From assembly GCF_025141935.1 (NCBI RefSeq), contig NZ_CP081120.1:744001-808000 (forward strand): a stretch of DNA of 64,000 bases. Direction: 5' to 3'. The notes under the pieces are model-generated. The model did not search any database, was not told the DNA's origin, and saw nothing but the letters and a program-made list of their open reading frames with translations. This DNA is from Sulfitobacter sp. S190 (lineage in GTDB: Bacteria; Pseudomonadota; Alphaproteobacteria; Rhodobacterales; Rhodobacteraceae). Both the position numbers and the translations under genes were made by a program. Positions within the stretch are counted from its first letter, which is position 1. Each line of letters opens with the position of its first letter. Below, one piece after another: positions 35,404 to 46,591 of this stretch.

Positions 35404-35509
35404 GCCGGGGCATGTTTCAGCCCGCTCACCAAGCTGCGCCAATGCGTGATTGGCAAACGCGCCTGACGCGCCGTAAATAGGACCCAGAGCGCCCCGAGGA
35501 GCCCGCCCG

Positions 35510-36421
35510 ATGTCCGACCCTGTTTTGATCACCCTGGTTCTTGGCCTGTCGGCCGTGCTGGGCATCGCGTTGCAGATCGGGTCCACCTGCGCGGTGCTGG
35601 CCACGCAGCATCTGGTGGTGCGCCGCCGCCCCGAGCGGTTCCTGAGCTTTTTCGAATGTGCCTGCTGGGCGGTGCTGACGCTGTGGGTGTTCGGGGCCTA
35701 TCCGATCCTGCGCCCGGACTGGTCGGCGTGGTCCTATGTGCTGGCCGGTGGGGCGCTGTTCGGGGCGGGGGCCTGGATCAACAATGCCTGCGCCTTCGGG
35801 ACGGTGTCGCAGCTGGGCGCGGGGCATCCCGAGTACCTGTTGACGCCGCTGGGATCGTTGATCGGCGCGCGCATCGTGCTGGACGGGATGGCCGACATGA
35901 GCGGTCCGATGCTGATCGAGGTGGACAGCCGCATGCCCGCGCCTGTCGCCGCGGTTCTGCTGGTCGGATTTCTGACGGTGCGGGCGATTGTCGGGCGGCA
36001 CAGGTTGCGCGCCTACATGCGTCTGGCGCTGGGCATGATGGTGGTGGGGGTGTGCTTTACGCTGCTGGGGTATTTGCACCAGCCGTTTCCGTGGACCAAC
36101 CTCGTGGCGTTCCACGATACCGCGACCGTGTTGTCGGTGGGGGCGGTGCTGGTGATGCTGGGTGCGGCGGCGGGTACGGCGGCGCTGACCCAGCGGCGGT
36201 GGCGGGTGCACCGCCCCGAGGGACGTGCAGCACTGCGCTGTCTGCTGGGCGGTGCCGCGATGGGAGCGGGCGCGATGCTTGTGCCGGGCGGCAACGATTC
36301 CATGTTGCTTTACGGGATGCCGTCGGGGGCCGCGCAGGCCTTTGGGGCCTACGTGGCGATGTGTCTGACCATTGCGGTGCTTGTGGCGCTGCGGGCGGCG
36401 GCCACGCCTAAGACGGTCTAG
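35510..36421 (+). CDS. YeeE/YedE family membrane protein
   Basis: A 303-residue polytopic inner-membrane protein with about nine hydrophobic segments. The family hallmark is two repeats with conserved Cys: LQIGSTCAVLATQHLV and NACAFGTVSQLGAGHPEY. A matching late element is GGAAMGAGAMLVPGGNDSMLLYG. YeeE-type proteins import thiosulfate or move sulfur-containing compounds; the substrate here is not known. Divergent from prpE. Its stop overlaps the convergent lipoprotein gene stop by four bases. Confidence 0.85.
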   Translation: MSDPVLITLVLGLSAVLGIALQIGSTCAVLATQHLVVRRRPERFLSFFECACWAVLTLWVFGAYPILRPDWSAWSYVLAGGALFGAGAWINNACAFGTVSQLGAGHPEYLLTPLGSLIGARIVLDGMADMSGPMLIEVDSRMPAPVAAVLLVGFLTVRAIVGRHRLRAYMRLALGMMVVGVCFTLLGYLHQPFPWTNLVAFHDTATVLSVGAVLVMLGAAAGTAALTQRRWRVHRPEGRAALRCLLGGAAMGAGAMLVPGGNDSMLLYGMPSGAAQAFGAYVAMCLTIAVLVALRAAATPKTV

Positions 36422-36675
36422 AGCCCGAAGCTGCGCTGGCGGGCTTGCACCACGGCGCTTTCGCAATCAAGGATATCGGCCGGATTGCAGCTGACGAATT
36501 GCGCGCCGACACTGACGCTGCGCACGGAATAGGTGCTGCCATCGCTGCGCTCGAAGGTGCGGACGACCGAATTGTAGGTGCGCCCGTCGAGGGTGATGGG
36601 TTCTCTGGTTTCGGCCACGGTGTTGGCGCAGCCTGCGATGGCCAGCACCGTTACGGTAAGGGGAATGCGGAACAT
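36418..36675 (-). CDS. Small lipoprotein of unknown function
   Basis: An 85-residue protein with a lipoprotein signal: hydrophobic residues 4-13 and a lipobox AIAGC with Cys16 as the lipidated residue. The mature part (TLDGRTYNSVVRTFERSDGS then VGAQFVSCNPADILDCESAV) has two Cys that could pair. It would sit in the periplasmic face of a membrane. Located between maeB and the YeeE gene; no family recognised. Confidence 0.75.
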   Translation of the reverse strand: MFRIPLTVTVLAIAGCANTVAETREPITLDGRTYNSVVRTFERSDGSTYSVRSVSVGAQFVSCNPADILDCESAVVQARQRSFGL

Positions 36676-36771
36676 GAATTAATCCTCGTCGAAATGCGGT
36701 GCCCCATAAGATGGGCCGCGCCGTCCGTTTGCAAAGATCGCCCGCATCACTTTGCGGCGAGCCCGCACCGA

Positions 36772-39045
<2,274 letters not shown>

Positions 39046-39056
39046 GAAATAGGCCT

Positions 39057-39075
39057 CTGAACTGGGATAGTTCAG
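39057..39075. promoter_or_regulatory. Palindrome CTGAACT-N5-AGTTCAG upstream of maeB
   Basis: Perfect 7-bp arms around GGGAT begin 12 bases upstream of the maeB ATG in the 168-base maeB/cdd divergent gap. The size and symmetry fit a dimeric repressor operator overlapping the transcript start or leader of maeB. Confidence 0.55.
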
Positions 39076-39213
39076 CGTTAAACCAGTTTACGTCGGGTTC
39101 CAACCTTTGCGGTGGGTGGTTGCGCAAACGGCGGGCCGCGAAAGGCGGCGCTTGGCTCTCGCATCTTGGCGGCCGCTTGCCTATGCTGGAGGGCCAGAAC
39201 ATAAGGATGCCCC

Positions 39214-39606
39214 ATGACTGACCTGCGCACAGCCGCCGTCGAGGTGCGTGAAAACGCCCACGCCCCCTATTCCAACTTCAAGGTGGGTGCCGCGTTGCGC
39301 GGGGCATCGGGGACGATCTATCGCGGGTGCAACGTGGAAAACGTGGCCTATCCCGAAGGCACCTGTGCCGAGGCGGGTGCGATTGCGGCCATGGTCGCGG
39401 CGGGCGAGACACGGTTCACCGAAGCCTATGTGGTGGCCGGATCCCCCAAGCCGGTGACCCCCTGTGGCGGGTGCCGCCAGAAGCTGGCCGAGTTCGGCGC
39501 GGGCGACGTGCGCGTCACGATGGCCACGGTCGAGGGCACCGAAGAGGTGATGCAGATTGCCGATCTGCTGCCCGGTGCGTTCGACCCGTCGTTCATGGGC
39601 GCGTGA
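39214..39606 (+). CDS. cdd: Cytidine deaminase
   Basis: A 130-residue zinc enzyme deaminating cytidine and deoxycytidine. Zinc and catalytic residues are in GTCAEAGAIAAM (Cys-Ala-Glu) and TPCGGCRQKL. The substrate loop is HAPYSNFKVGAALRG. Length is normal for the tetrameric form. First gene of the cdd-deoA-deoB-upp salvage operon; its stop overlaps the deoA ATG by one base (TGATG). Confidence 0.96.
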   Translation: MTDLRTAAVEVRENAHAPYSNFKVGAALRGASGTIYRGCNVENVAYPEGTCAEAGAIAAMVAAGETRFTEAYVVAGSPKPVTPCGGCRQKLAEFGAGDVRVTMATVEGTEEVMQIADLLPGAFDPSFMGA

Positions 39607-40910
39607 TGGACGCGCGCGGTATTCTGGCCAAGCTGCGCCATGGCACGGCGCTGGGCGACGACGAACTGGCATGGATGGCGGCCGGTCTGGCCGATGGCGA
39701 CGTCAGCGATGCGCAGGCGGGTGCCTTTGCCATGGGGATCTGCCGCAGCGGTCTGGACGAGGCGGGCCGCGTGGCGCTGACGCTGGCGATGCGTGCGTCC
39801 GGCGACACGCTGGCGTGGGATCTGGATGCGCCGGTGCTGGACAAGCATTCCACCGGCGGTGTCGGCGATTGCGTGAGCCTGATCCTCGCGCCTGCGCTGG
39901 CGGCCTGCGGGGCCTATGTGCCGATGATTTCGGGGCGCGGGCTGGGTCATACGGGCGGCACGCTCGACAAGCTGGAGGCGATTCCGGGCGTGGGCATCAT
40001 GCTCGACGAGCCGCGGTTGCGGTCGGTGGTGGCGGAGGTCGGCTGTGTCATCGCGGGGGCCACGGGCAACATCGCACCCGCAGACAAGCGGCTCTACGCA
40101 GTGCGCGATGTCACGTCGACGGTGGACAGTCTGGACCTGATCACCGCGTCGATCCTGAGCAAGAAGCTGGCCGCGGGGCTGGAGGGTCTGGTGCTGGACG
40201 TGAAGGTCGGCACGGGCGCGTTCATGAAGGATGTGGCCGCCGCGCGCGACCTTGCGCAGGCGCTGGTGGGCACGGCCAATGCCGCCGGATGCCCCACGAC
40301 CGCGCTGATTTCGGACATGAACCAGCCGCTGGTGCCGAGCCTTGGCAATGCGCTGGAGGTGGCCGAGGTGATGCGGGTGCTGACCGGCCAGACGGGCGGG
40401 GCGATTGTCGATCTGTGTGCCGCGCTGGGCGGGGCGCTGCTGGCGGGCGCGGGTCTTGCGGCCTCAAACGATGAAGGCGCCGCGCAGATCACCGCCGCCA
40501 TCGCGGACGGACGCGCCGCTGAGCGGTTTGGCGCGATGATCGCGGCATTGGGCGGACCGGTGCGTTTTGTCGAACAGTGGCAGCGGTTTCTGCCCGAAGC
40601 GACGGTGATGCGCGAGGTGCCTGCCGCCGCCGATGGCGTGGTGCAGGCCATCGACGGAGAGGCGCTGGGCCTTGCGGTGGTCGGACTGGGCGGCGGACGC
40701 AAGGTGGAGCGTGACGTGATCGACCCGGCGGTCGGGCTGTCGGGGGTCGTGGCCTTGGGTGCGCAGGTGCGCAAGGGCCAGCCGCTGGCGGTGGTCCATG
40801 CCGCCCGGCCCGCGCTGGCCGATGCGGCCGCGCAGGCCGTGCGAGGCGCGATCACGCTGGGTGATGCGCCGGTCGGTGCAGGCCCGTTGATTGTCGAGAG
40901 GATCGGCTGA
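39606..40910 (+). CDS. deoA: Thymidine phosphorylase
   Basis: A 434-residue enzyme splitting thymidine or deoxyuridine to base and deoxyribose-1-phosphate. The signature [20 protein letters not shown] is complete, and the phosphate-binding [10 protein letters not shown] is present. Start at [10 protein letters not shown] directly at the cdd stop. Overlaps deoB by one base. In the operon it supplies deoxyribose-1-phosphate to DeoB and bases to Upp. Confidence 0.97.
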   Translation: MDARGILAKLRHGTALGDDELAWMAAGLADGDVSDAQAGAFAMGICRSGLDEAGRVALTLAMRASGDTLAWDLDAPVLDKHSTGGVGDCVSLILAPALAACGAYVPMISGRGLGHTGGTLDKLEAIPGVGIMLDEPRLRSVVAEVGCVIAGATGNIAPADKRLYAVRDVTSTVDSLDLITASILSKKLAAGLEGLVLDVKVGTGAFMKDVAAARDLAQALVGTANAAGCPTTALISDMNQPLVPSLGNALEVAEVMRVLTGQTGGAIVDLCAALGGALLAGAGLAASNDEGAAQITAAIADGRAAERFGAMIAALGGPVRFVEQWQRFLPEATVMREVPAAADGVVQAIDGEALGLAVVGLGGGRKVERDVIDPAVGLSGVVALGAQVRKGQPLAVVHAARPALADAAAQAVRGAITLGDAPVGAGPLIVERIG

Positions 40911-42130
40911 TGGCGCGTGCATTTCTGGTGGTGATGGATTCGGTCGGGATTGGCGGCGCGCCCGATGCCCACGCGTTTTTCAACGGCACAACCCCCGACA
41001 CGGGCGCCAATACGCTGGGCCACATCGCGCAGGCCTGTGCCGCGGGGCAGGCCGATACGGGCCGGTCCGGGCCGCTGCATCTGCCGCATATGGCCGGTCT
41101 GGGGCTGGGTGCCGCACTGGAGGCGGCCAGTGGGATGCACATCGCCAGCCTGCACGCGCCCGTCACGGGCCGCTGGGCCGCCGCGGTCGAGGTATCGCCG
41201 GGCAAGGACACGCCGTCGGGCCACTGGGAGCTGGCGGGTGTGCCGGTGCCGTGGGACTGGGGCTATTTCCGCGATACACAAGACAGCTTTCCGCCCGACC
41301 TGAAGGCGCGGGTCGCGCAGGCGGCGGGCACCGAGGGTATTTTGGGGGACTGTCACGCGCCCGGCACCGCCATCATCGACCGGCTGGGTGCAGAGCATCT
41401 GCGCAGCGGCTGGCCGATCTGCTACACGTCGGTCGACAGCGTGTTCCAGATTGCCGCCCACGAGGAGGCGTACGGGCTGGACCGGCTGATCCAGCTGTGC
41501 CGAGATGTGGCACCCGATCTGCACGCCCGCAACATCGGGCGGGTCATCGCGCGGCCCTTTACCGGCGACGCGCAGAGCGGATTCACCCGGACCCAGAACC
41601 GCCGTGATTTCGCGATCGCGCCGCCCGCGCCGGTGCTGAGCAACTGGGTGCAGGATGCGGGGCACGCGTGTTTTGCGGTGGGCAAGATCGGGGACATTTT
41701 TTCGATGCAGGGGTTCGACGAGGTCCGCAAGGGCAGCGATGCCGAGCTGATGGTGCATCTGGCCGATCTGGTGCGCGATGCGCCGGATGGCAGTCTGAGC
41801 TTTGCCAATTTCGTGGAGTTCGACAGCCTTTACGGGCACCGCCGCGATGTGGCCGGATATGCCCGCGCGCTGGAGTGGTTCGACACCGAGATCGGGAAGA
41901 TACTGCCGCAGTTGCGCACAGGCGACATGCTGGTGATCACCGCCGATCATGGCAACGACCCCACGTGGGTGGGCACCGACCACACCCGCGAACGTGTGCC
42001 TGTTGTGGTGGCCGGGCAGGGGGCGGGGCCGCTGGGGCCTATGCAGTTTAAAGATGTGGCAGGGCTTGTGGCGCGGCACCTGAATGTGCCAATCCCTGCC
42101 GCGACAGACACAAAGGAGCCGAAGCGATGA
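40910..42130 (+). CDS. deoB: Phosphopentomutase
   Basis: A 406-residue metalloenzyme of the alkaline phosphatase superfamily converting (deoxy)ribose-1-phosphate to the 5-phosphate. Features are the N-terminal [15 protein letters not shown], the [11 protein letters not shown] nucleophile segment and the metal-binding [19 protein letters not shown]. It links the nucleoside phosphorylase step to central metabolism; a deoC aldolase is not in the window. ATGA overlap with upp. Confidence 0.97.
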   Translation: MARAFLVVMDSVGIGGAPDAHAFFNGTTPDTGANTLGHIAQACAAGQADTGRSGPLHLPHMAGLGLGAALEAASGMHIASLHAPVTGRWAAAVEVSPGKDTPSGHWELAGVPVPWDWGYFRDTQDSFPPDLKARVAQAAGTEGILGDCHAPGTAIIDRLGAEHLRSGWPICYTSVDSVFQIAAHEEAYGLDRLIQLCRDVAPDLHARNIGRVIARPFTGDAQSGFTRTQNRRDFAIAPPAPVLSNWVQDAGHACFAVGKIGDIFSMQGFDEVRKGSDAELMVHLADLVRDAPDGSLSFANFVEFDSLYGHRRDVAGYARALEWFDTEIGKILPQLRTGDMLVITADHGNDPTWVGTDHTRERVPVVVAGQGAGPLGPMQFKDVAGLVARHLNVPIPAATDTKEPKR

Positions 42131-42762
42131 GCGATCAACACCTGACGGTGGTGGACCACCCCCTTGTCCAGCACAAGCTGACCATCATGCGCGACCGCAA
42201 CACCCCCACGGCCGTGTTTCGCCAGCTTCTGCGCGAGATCAGCCAGCTTCTGGCCTATGAGGTCACCCGCAATCTGGAGATGACGACCAAGTCCATCGAG
42301 ACCCCCATGCAGCAGATGGATGCGCCGACACTGGCGGGCCGCAAGCTGGCGCTGATCAGCATTCTGCGGGCGGGAAACGGTCTGCTGGACGGGATGCTGG
42401 AGCTGATCCCGTCGGCGCGGGTGGGTTTTGTCGGGCTTTACCGCGACGAGGAAACGCTGCAGCCGGTGCAGTATTATTTCAAGGTGCCCGAGGCGATGGA
42501 GGACCGGTTGGTCATTGCCGTCGATCCGATGCTGGCCACGGGCAATTCGTCGGTCGCGGCGATTGATCTGCTCAAGCAATCGGGCGCCAAGAATATCCGG
42601 TTTCTGTGTCTGCTGGCGGCGCCCGAAGGGGTTGCCCGCATGAAAGAGGCCCATCCCGATGTGCCGATTGTCACCGCGTCCGTGGATGCCCAGCTGAACG
42701 ATCTGGGCTATATCGTGCCGGGTCTGGGCGATGCAGGAGACCGGATGTTCGGCACGAAATAA
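42127..42762 (+). CDS. upp: Uracil phosphoribosyltransferase
   Basis: A 211-residue enzyme making UMP from uracil and PRPP. The PRPP-binding region is [21 protein letters not shown]; other motifs are [24 protein letters not shown] and [17 protein letters not shown] at the C-terminus. Last gene of the salvage operon. No terminator is evident before the SPOR protein gene 90 bases downstream. Confidence 0.97.
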   Translation: MSDQHLTVVDHPLVQHKLTIMRDRNTPTAVFRQLLREISQLLAYEVTRNLEMTTKSIETPMQQMDAPTLAGRKLALISILRAGNGLLDGMLELIPSARVGFVGLYRDEETLQPVQYYFKVPEAMEDRLVIAVDPMLATGNSSVAAIDLLKQSGAKNIRFLCLLAAPEGVARMKEAHPDVPIVTASVDAQLNDLGYIVPGLGDAGDRMFGTK

Positions 42763-42786
42763 TGTGGCGAAAATAAGGCGATTGTT

Positions 42787-42821
42787 GACGTAATTGCTTT
42801 ACCGACGATTCGAATTGCGTC
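42787..42821. repeat. Imperfect inverted repeat GACGTAATT/AATTGCGTC upstream of the SPOR gene
   Basis: Arms at 42787-42795 and 42813-42821 match at 8 of 9 positions. A TTGACG hexamer at 42785-42790 could be a -35 element. Weak evidence for a promoter with a flanking operator. Confidence 0.3.
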
Positions 42822-42852
42822 ATCTTGCCCTCAACATTGTGTGGGGGCTGGC

Positions 42853-44235
42853 ATGAAACTTACCAGAATTATCAGTATCGCTGTCATTTTGGGGTCTGTT
42901 GGGGTCGGGGCGCTACAGGCGCAGACCCGTCCGGGGAGCGTTCCGGCCGAGTTCCCGCCCTCCAGCTTCAAGGGTAAGCAATACGTCGACAGCAAGGGCT
43001 GTGTCTTCATCCGCGCGGGCATTGACGGCAATGTGTCGTGGATCCCGCGCGTGACGCGCCAGCGTACCGGCGTGTGCGGCTTCAAGCCCACATTCGCGGG
43101 GCAGGTGGCCAAACCTGCGGCCCCCGAACCCGTACAGAGCGCGGCCGCAGCACCCGAGGTCATCACCAACCCCGCGCCCGCCGCCGCGGCACCGGCCCCG
43201 CGTGTGACCCCCAAACCCGCGCCAACGAAAGTGGTGCACCGCGCCCCTGCCAAGCCCAAGGTCGTGCGCCAGGTTGCCCGTGCGCCCGCCCCGGTGGTCG
43301 AAGTGCCAACGACCCGCAGCACCCCGGTCCGCGTTGTGCGCACGGCCAAGCCCGCGACCGGCACGCGTGTCGCGACCGCCTGTCCCAACGCTTCGGCGCT
43401 GGGCCAGCAGTATCTGCGCCGTGGCGATCTGGCGGTGCGCTGTGGTCCGCAGAGCGGTGCGATTGTCGCCCCCGCCCGCGGGCAGGCCGTGGCCGCGCAA
43501 GCCCCCGCATCACGGCCCGCCACCGTCCGCAGCGCCAAAGCGCAGCCCATCCGCGTGTCCCCCAACCGCCGCATCGTGCCGCGCCACGTGGCCATCGACC
43601 GCATCAACACCACCAATGTCGCTGTGCCCAAAGGCTACAAGCGGGTGTGGGAGGATGACCGCCTGAACCCGAACCGCGCCGAGCAGTCGCTGGCCGGGCA
43701 CCGCGAGATGACGCTGATCTGGACCTCGACAGTGCCGCGCCGGTTGATCAACCAGACCAACGGTCGCGATGTGACCGCGTCGGTGCCGCTGGTGTATCCG
43801 TTCCTCGATTATACCCGCCAGCAGCGTGAGTTGGGGCAGGTGACCATCGTGCAGCGCGATGGTCAGACGCTCAAGCGGGTGGTGCGCAACGCGCCGGCTG
43901 CAAAGGCCCGCAAGCCGGTGTATTCGAGCCGGTCCAAGCCCGCGGTTGCGCCCAAGCCCCGGGTCCAGTCCAAGCCCGTGGCGCGTGTGGCCCCCAAGGC
44001 GGAGGCGGCCGCCACAGGTTTTGTGCAGGTCGGCAGCTTTGGGGATGCGGCCGCCGCGCAACGTCAGGCCAAGAAGATCCGCCGCATGGGGCTGCCGGTG
44101 CGCATCGGTAAATACACCCGCAACGGCCAGACCACGCGGTTGGTGATTGCCGGGCCTTTCGGCGGCAAGGCAGGGGCCAATGGCGCGGTCCAGAAGCTGC
44201 GCCGCGCGGGGTTCACGGAGGCGTTCGCCCGCTAG
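42853..44235 (+). CDS. SPOR domain-containing secreted protein
   Basis: A 460-residue protein. Residues 1-24 form a signal peptide (LTRIISIAVILGSVGVGALQAQ). A conserved N-terminal domain has VDSKGCVFIRAGIDGNVSWIPRV. Long Pro/Ala/Lys-rich linkers occupy roughly residues 85-240. The C-terminal SPOR domain (about 385-460) contains GFVQVGSFGDAAAAQRQAKK and GPFGGKAGANGAVQKL. SPOR domains bind denuded septal peptidoglycan, so a cell-division or envelope role is likely. ATG 42853 follows GGGGG; a GTG at 42841 is weaker. Confidence 0.88.
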   Translation: MKLTRIISIAVILGSVGVGALQAQTRPGSVPAEFPPSSFKGKQYVDSKGCVFIRAGIDGNVSWIPRVTRQRTGVCGFKPTFAGQVAKPAAPEPVQSAAAAPEVITNPAPAAAAPAPRVTPKPAPTKVVHRAPAKPKVVRQVARAPAPVVEVPTTRSTPVRVVRTAKPATGTRVATACPNASALGQQYLRRGDLAVRCGPQSGAIVAPARGQAVAAQAPASRPATVRSAKAQPIRVSPNRRIVPRHVAIDRINTTNVAVPKGYKRVWEDDRLNPNRAEQSLAGHREMTLIWTSTVPRRLINQTNGRDVTASVPLVYPFLDYTRQQRELGQVTIVQRDGQTLKRVVRNAPAAKARKPVYSSRSKPAVAPKPRVQSKPVARVAPKAEAAATGFVQVGSFGDAAAAQRQAKKIRRMGLPVRIGKYTRNGQTTRLVIAGPFGGKAGANGAVQKLRRAGFTEAFAR

Positions 44236-44263
44236 GCACACCGCGCCGTCCGCACGATATCAG

Positions 44264-44293
44264 CCCCGTCAGCCCTGTGCTGGCGGGGTTTTT
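44264..44293 (+). terminator. Terminator after the SPOR gene
   Basis: CCCCGTCAGC pairs with GCTGGCGGGG (one mismatch) and is followed by TTTTT. It extends into the last codons of the convergent GDSL hydrolase gene. Confidence 0.8.
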
Positions 44294-45006
44294 GCGTGAC
44301 CGATCCGGTCGGATATGGTGGCGGCAAGATCGTCCCCCCACGCGGCATAGATGCCCGCGCCGGGGTGAAAGCCGTCTTTGGCCATGTCGGCGGGGGACAG
44401 GGTGAGCGGCAGATCGGTGTAGTGGCTGTCGGGTTCGGCGTGCAGATCGGCGATCAGATGGCGTTCGAGCAGGAGCGCCCGTTGCCCCAGCACCCAGCGC
44501 AGCGGGTCGGGCAGCAGCGGAAACTGCCCCAGCGGCGGCATTTGCGACACGAAGATGTGGCGGGCACCTGTGCGTTGGCGCAGGCTGTGCCGCAGCGCGC
44601 GGTGGTCGCGCAGCCAGCGCCGCAGGGGTGCGAAATGGGTCACGTCGTTGACGCCCAGCACGATGACGACGGCATCCGCCGGTGCCAGTGTCGCGGGGAC
44701 GAGCGATTTGCGGGTGCTGGCCGTTGTGGCCCCGCAGGCGGCAAGCAGCGCCCATGCGACCGCGAAGCCACGCCCGGCCAGCCCCCGTGTCAGCGCCCCG
44801 GCGAGCGCCGCGTCCTGCGTGGCGACGCCGACGCCTGCGGCAGAGCTGTCACCGACGATGAGAAGGCGCAGGGGCTGACCCCCGCCAACGCGCCCCTGTC
44901 GCGGTCCATCCGCTTCGGACAGGCGCAGGGCCCGCCGCCGCAGGCCGAGTGCCTGAACGGCCAGCACCGGCGACAGCGCAAGCGTCATCAGCGTGTGCCC
45001 GATCAT
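44269..45006 (-). CDS. SGNH/GDSL-type hydrolase
   Basis: A 245-residue esterase/lipase-like protein. The catalytic Ser is in IVGDSSAAGVG; the Asn block is VLGVNDVTHF, and the C-terminal Asp/His dyad is in AKDGFHPGAGIYAAWG. A hydrophobic stretch at the N-terminus (LMTLALSPVLAVQALGL) suggests a membrane anchor or signal. The ATG at 45006 overlaps the stop of the upstream gene (ATGA), preferred over an ATG at 45036. Substrate unknown. Confidence 0.85.
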   Translation of the reverse strand: MIGHTLMTLALSPVLAVQALGLRRRALRLSEADGPRQGRVGGGQPLRLLIVGDSSAAGVGVATQDAALAGALTRGLAGRGFAVAWALLAACGATTASTRKSLVPATLAPADAVVIVLGVNDVTHFAPLRRWLRDHRALRHSLRQRTGARHIFVSQMPPLGQFPLLPDPLRWVLGQRALLLERHLIADLHAEPDSHYTDLPLTLSPADMAKDGFHPGAGIYAAWGDDLAATISDRIGHAKTPPAQG

Positions 45007-46016
45007 CCGCCGCAGATGTTTTGCAGCCGCAACCACGTGCCGTCATCAAGCAGGGGTTCGGTCTGGCGGCCCAGCATCGGGTCGGCTTCGATCAGGTCGA
45101 GCGTGGTTTCGCCAGTGATGTCGCGGGCCCGCGCGAAGGGCGTGCTGCGCAGTTGCGCGGTCTCGAACAGCGCCAGAAGTTGCGATGTGTCGGCGGGCGG
45201 TGGCGGCGTTTTCATCAGGTGTTCGGCGTAGTCGTCCAGCACCGCGGGCGCCAGATCGCCGGTGGTCAGCAGGCGGAAGTTTTCCCACGGGCCCGCGACC
45301 TGCAGGAGGCTGTCGAGGGGATCCTGATTGGCGCGGCGGGCCACTTCGGACAGGATGTAGCCTGCGGCGACGTCGGGTTCTTCGTAGTCTTCGAGCACCG
45401 CACGGTCGAGCGCGATCACCCCGCCGGGCAAATGCAACGCGGGCCGCGATAGCCCCGGCAGCACGGCCAGTTTCGGCGTGCCGAGCCGGGTGCCCAGCCT
45501 GCGCAGGGCGCTGGTGCCCAGAGGATCGGTGCAGGCCGGTCCGGTGACCCGTTCCATCCGCGCCAGAAGGGCGTCGCCGATGGCCACCCGTTTGACCTGT
45601 GGCACCACGCGCAGGGTGTTGTCGCGCATCGCGCCGGGCAGCCAGAAGACGAGCACCGCCGCGACGGCGGCGAAGGACGCGGCCATGCCCAGCCAGCGCA
45701 GCCGCCCCGGCCGGGGCCGCGCGCGGGCCACGGCGCGCCGCAGCGTTTCGACGGCATCGATCATTTCGGTTTCATCGGCGGGCAGTTCGAGCGTTTCGGA
45801 CGGATCGCCATCGGGGTGGTAGATGGCGGGCCGCTCACCGGGGTTGGCGCGGGCCAGTGCCGCCAGCGACCAGTGGGTGATTGCCTGTTCGTTCAGATCG
45901 GAAATCGTCAGGGTCGCCTTGCCGATGGAGACAATGACTTCCTTGCGTTGCCCCTCGGTCGTGGGACGCCACAGGCCGGTGGCTTCGAGCCGCGTGTATT
46001 TGGTCAGGGCGGTCAT
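45003..46016 (-). CDS. Membrane-anchored protein with degenerate M48-like peptidase domain
   Basis: A 337-residue protein with a cytoplasmic N-terminal domain (residues 1-105), one membrane helix (about 109-128, GMAASFAAVAAVLVFWLPG) and a periplasmic C-terminal domain. That domain has LHLPGGVIALDRAVLEDYEEPDVAAGYILSEVARRA split over about residues 215-250, which follows the layout of M48 peptidases. The zinc motif HExxH is replaced by SEVAR, so it is probably inactive. ATGA overlap with the GDSL gene. Function unknown. Confidence 0.75.
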   Translation of the reverse strand: MTALTKYTRLEATGLWRPTTEGQRKEVIVSIGKATLTISDLNEQAITHWSLAALARANPGERPAIYHPDGDPSETLELPADETEMIDAVETLRRAVARARPRPGRLRWLGMAASFAAVAAVLVFWLPGAMRDNTLRVVPQVKRVAIGDALLARMERVTGPACTDPLGTSALRRLGTRLGTPKLAVLPGLSRPALHLPGGVIALDRAVLEDYEEPDVAAGYILSEVARRANQDPLDSLLQVAGPWENFRLLTTGDLAPAVLDDYAEHLMKTPPPPADTSQLLALFETAQLRSTPFARARDITGETTLDLIEADPMLGRQTEPLLDDGTWLRLQNICGG

Positions 46017-46120
46017 GGGGAACAGGCTCGGGTCGGTTTTTATGTTGAGGGTGACTTTAACAGAGGGTAGGCCGGGGGCAATGGGGCGTGTGCGCCCCGC
46101 AGCGGTCAGGGGAGGCGAAA

Positions 46121-46582
46121 ATGCAGATCGAACCCGCAAGGAGCAGCCATGCCGACGCGATCGCGCAGATGTGGCATGCCGGGTGGCATCAGGCGCATGC
46201 CGCGATTGTGGACCCCGATCTGGTGCGGCTGCGCAACCCGGCCGAATTTGCCACCCGCACGCAGGGGTATCTGCCGATCGCGCATGTCGCCGTGCAGCAG
46301 GGCGAGGTGGCGGGGTTTTTCATGCTCAAGGGGCCGGAAGTTTATCAATTCTATGTCGGGCAGGCCCATCAGGGACAGGGCGTGGCCGGTGCCATGATGG
46401 CGGCGGCGGAGGCCGCATTGGCCGGCCAGCGGGCGTGGTTGTCGTGCAGTGTCGGCAACGCGCGGGCCGCCGCCTTCTATGGCAAATGCGGCTGGACCAA
46501 CACGGGCGAGCGCCGTCTGGAGGTGGAGACCCGCGAAGGCCCCCGCCACGTGCAGGAATGGCGGTTCGAGAAGGCGCTGTAG
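46121..46582 (+). CDS. GNAT family N-acetyltransferase
   Basis: A 153-residue acetyltransferase. The acetyl-CoA-binding segment is FYVGQAHQGQGVAGAMMAAAE and the fourth motif NARAAAFYGKCGWTNTGER. GGGGAGG lies six bases ahead of ATG 46121, favouring it over an upstream ATG-like start at 46088. Likely acetylates a small molecule or protein amine; substrate not predictable. Divergent from the M48-like gene and convergent with the acyl-CoA synthetase. Confidence 0.92.
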   Translation: MQIEPARSSHADAIAQMWHAGWHQAHAAIVDPDLVRLRNPAEFATRTQGYLPIAHVAVQQGEVAGFFMLKGPEVYQFYVGQAHQGQGVAGAMMAAAEAALAGQRAWLSCSVGNARAAAFYGKCGWTNTGERRLEVETREGPRHVQEWRFEKAL

Positions 46583-46591
46583 CCCCGCCCG

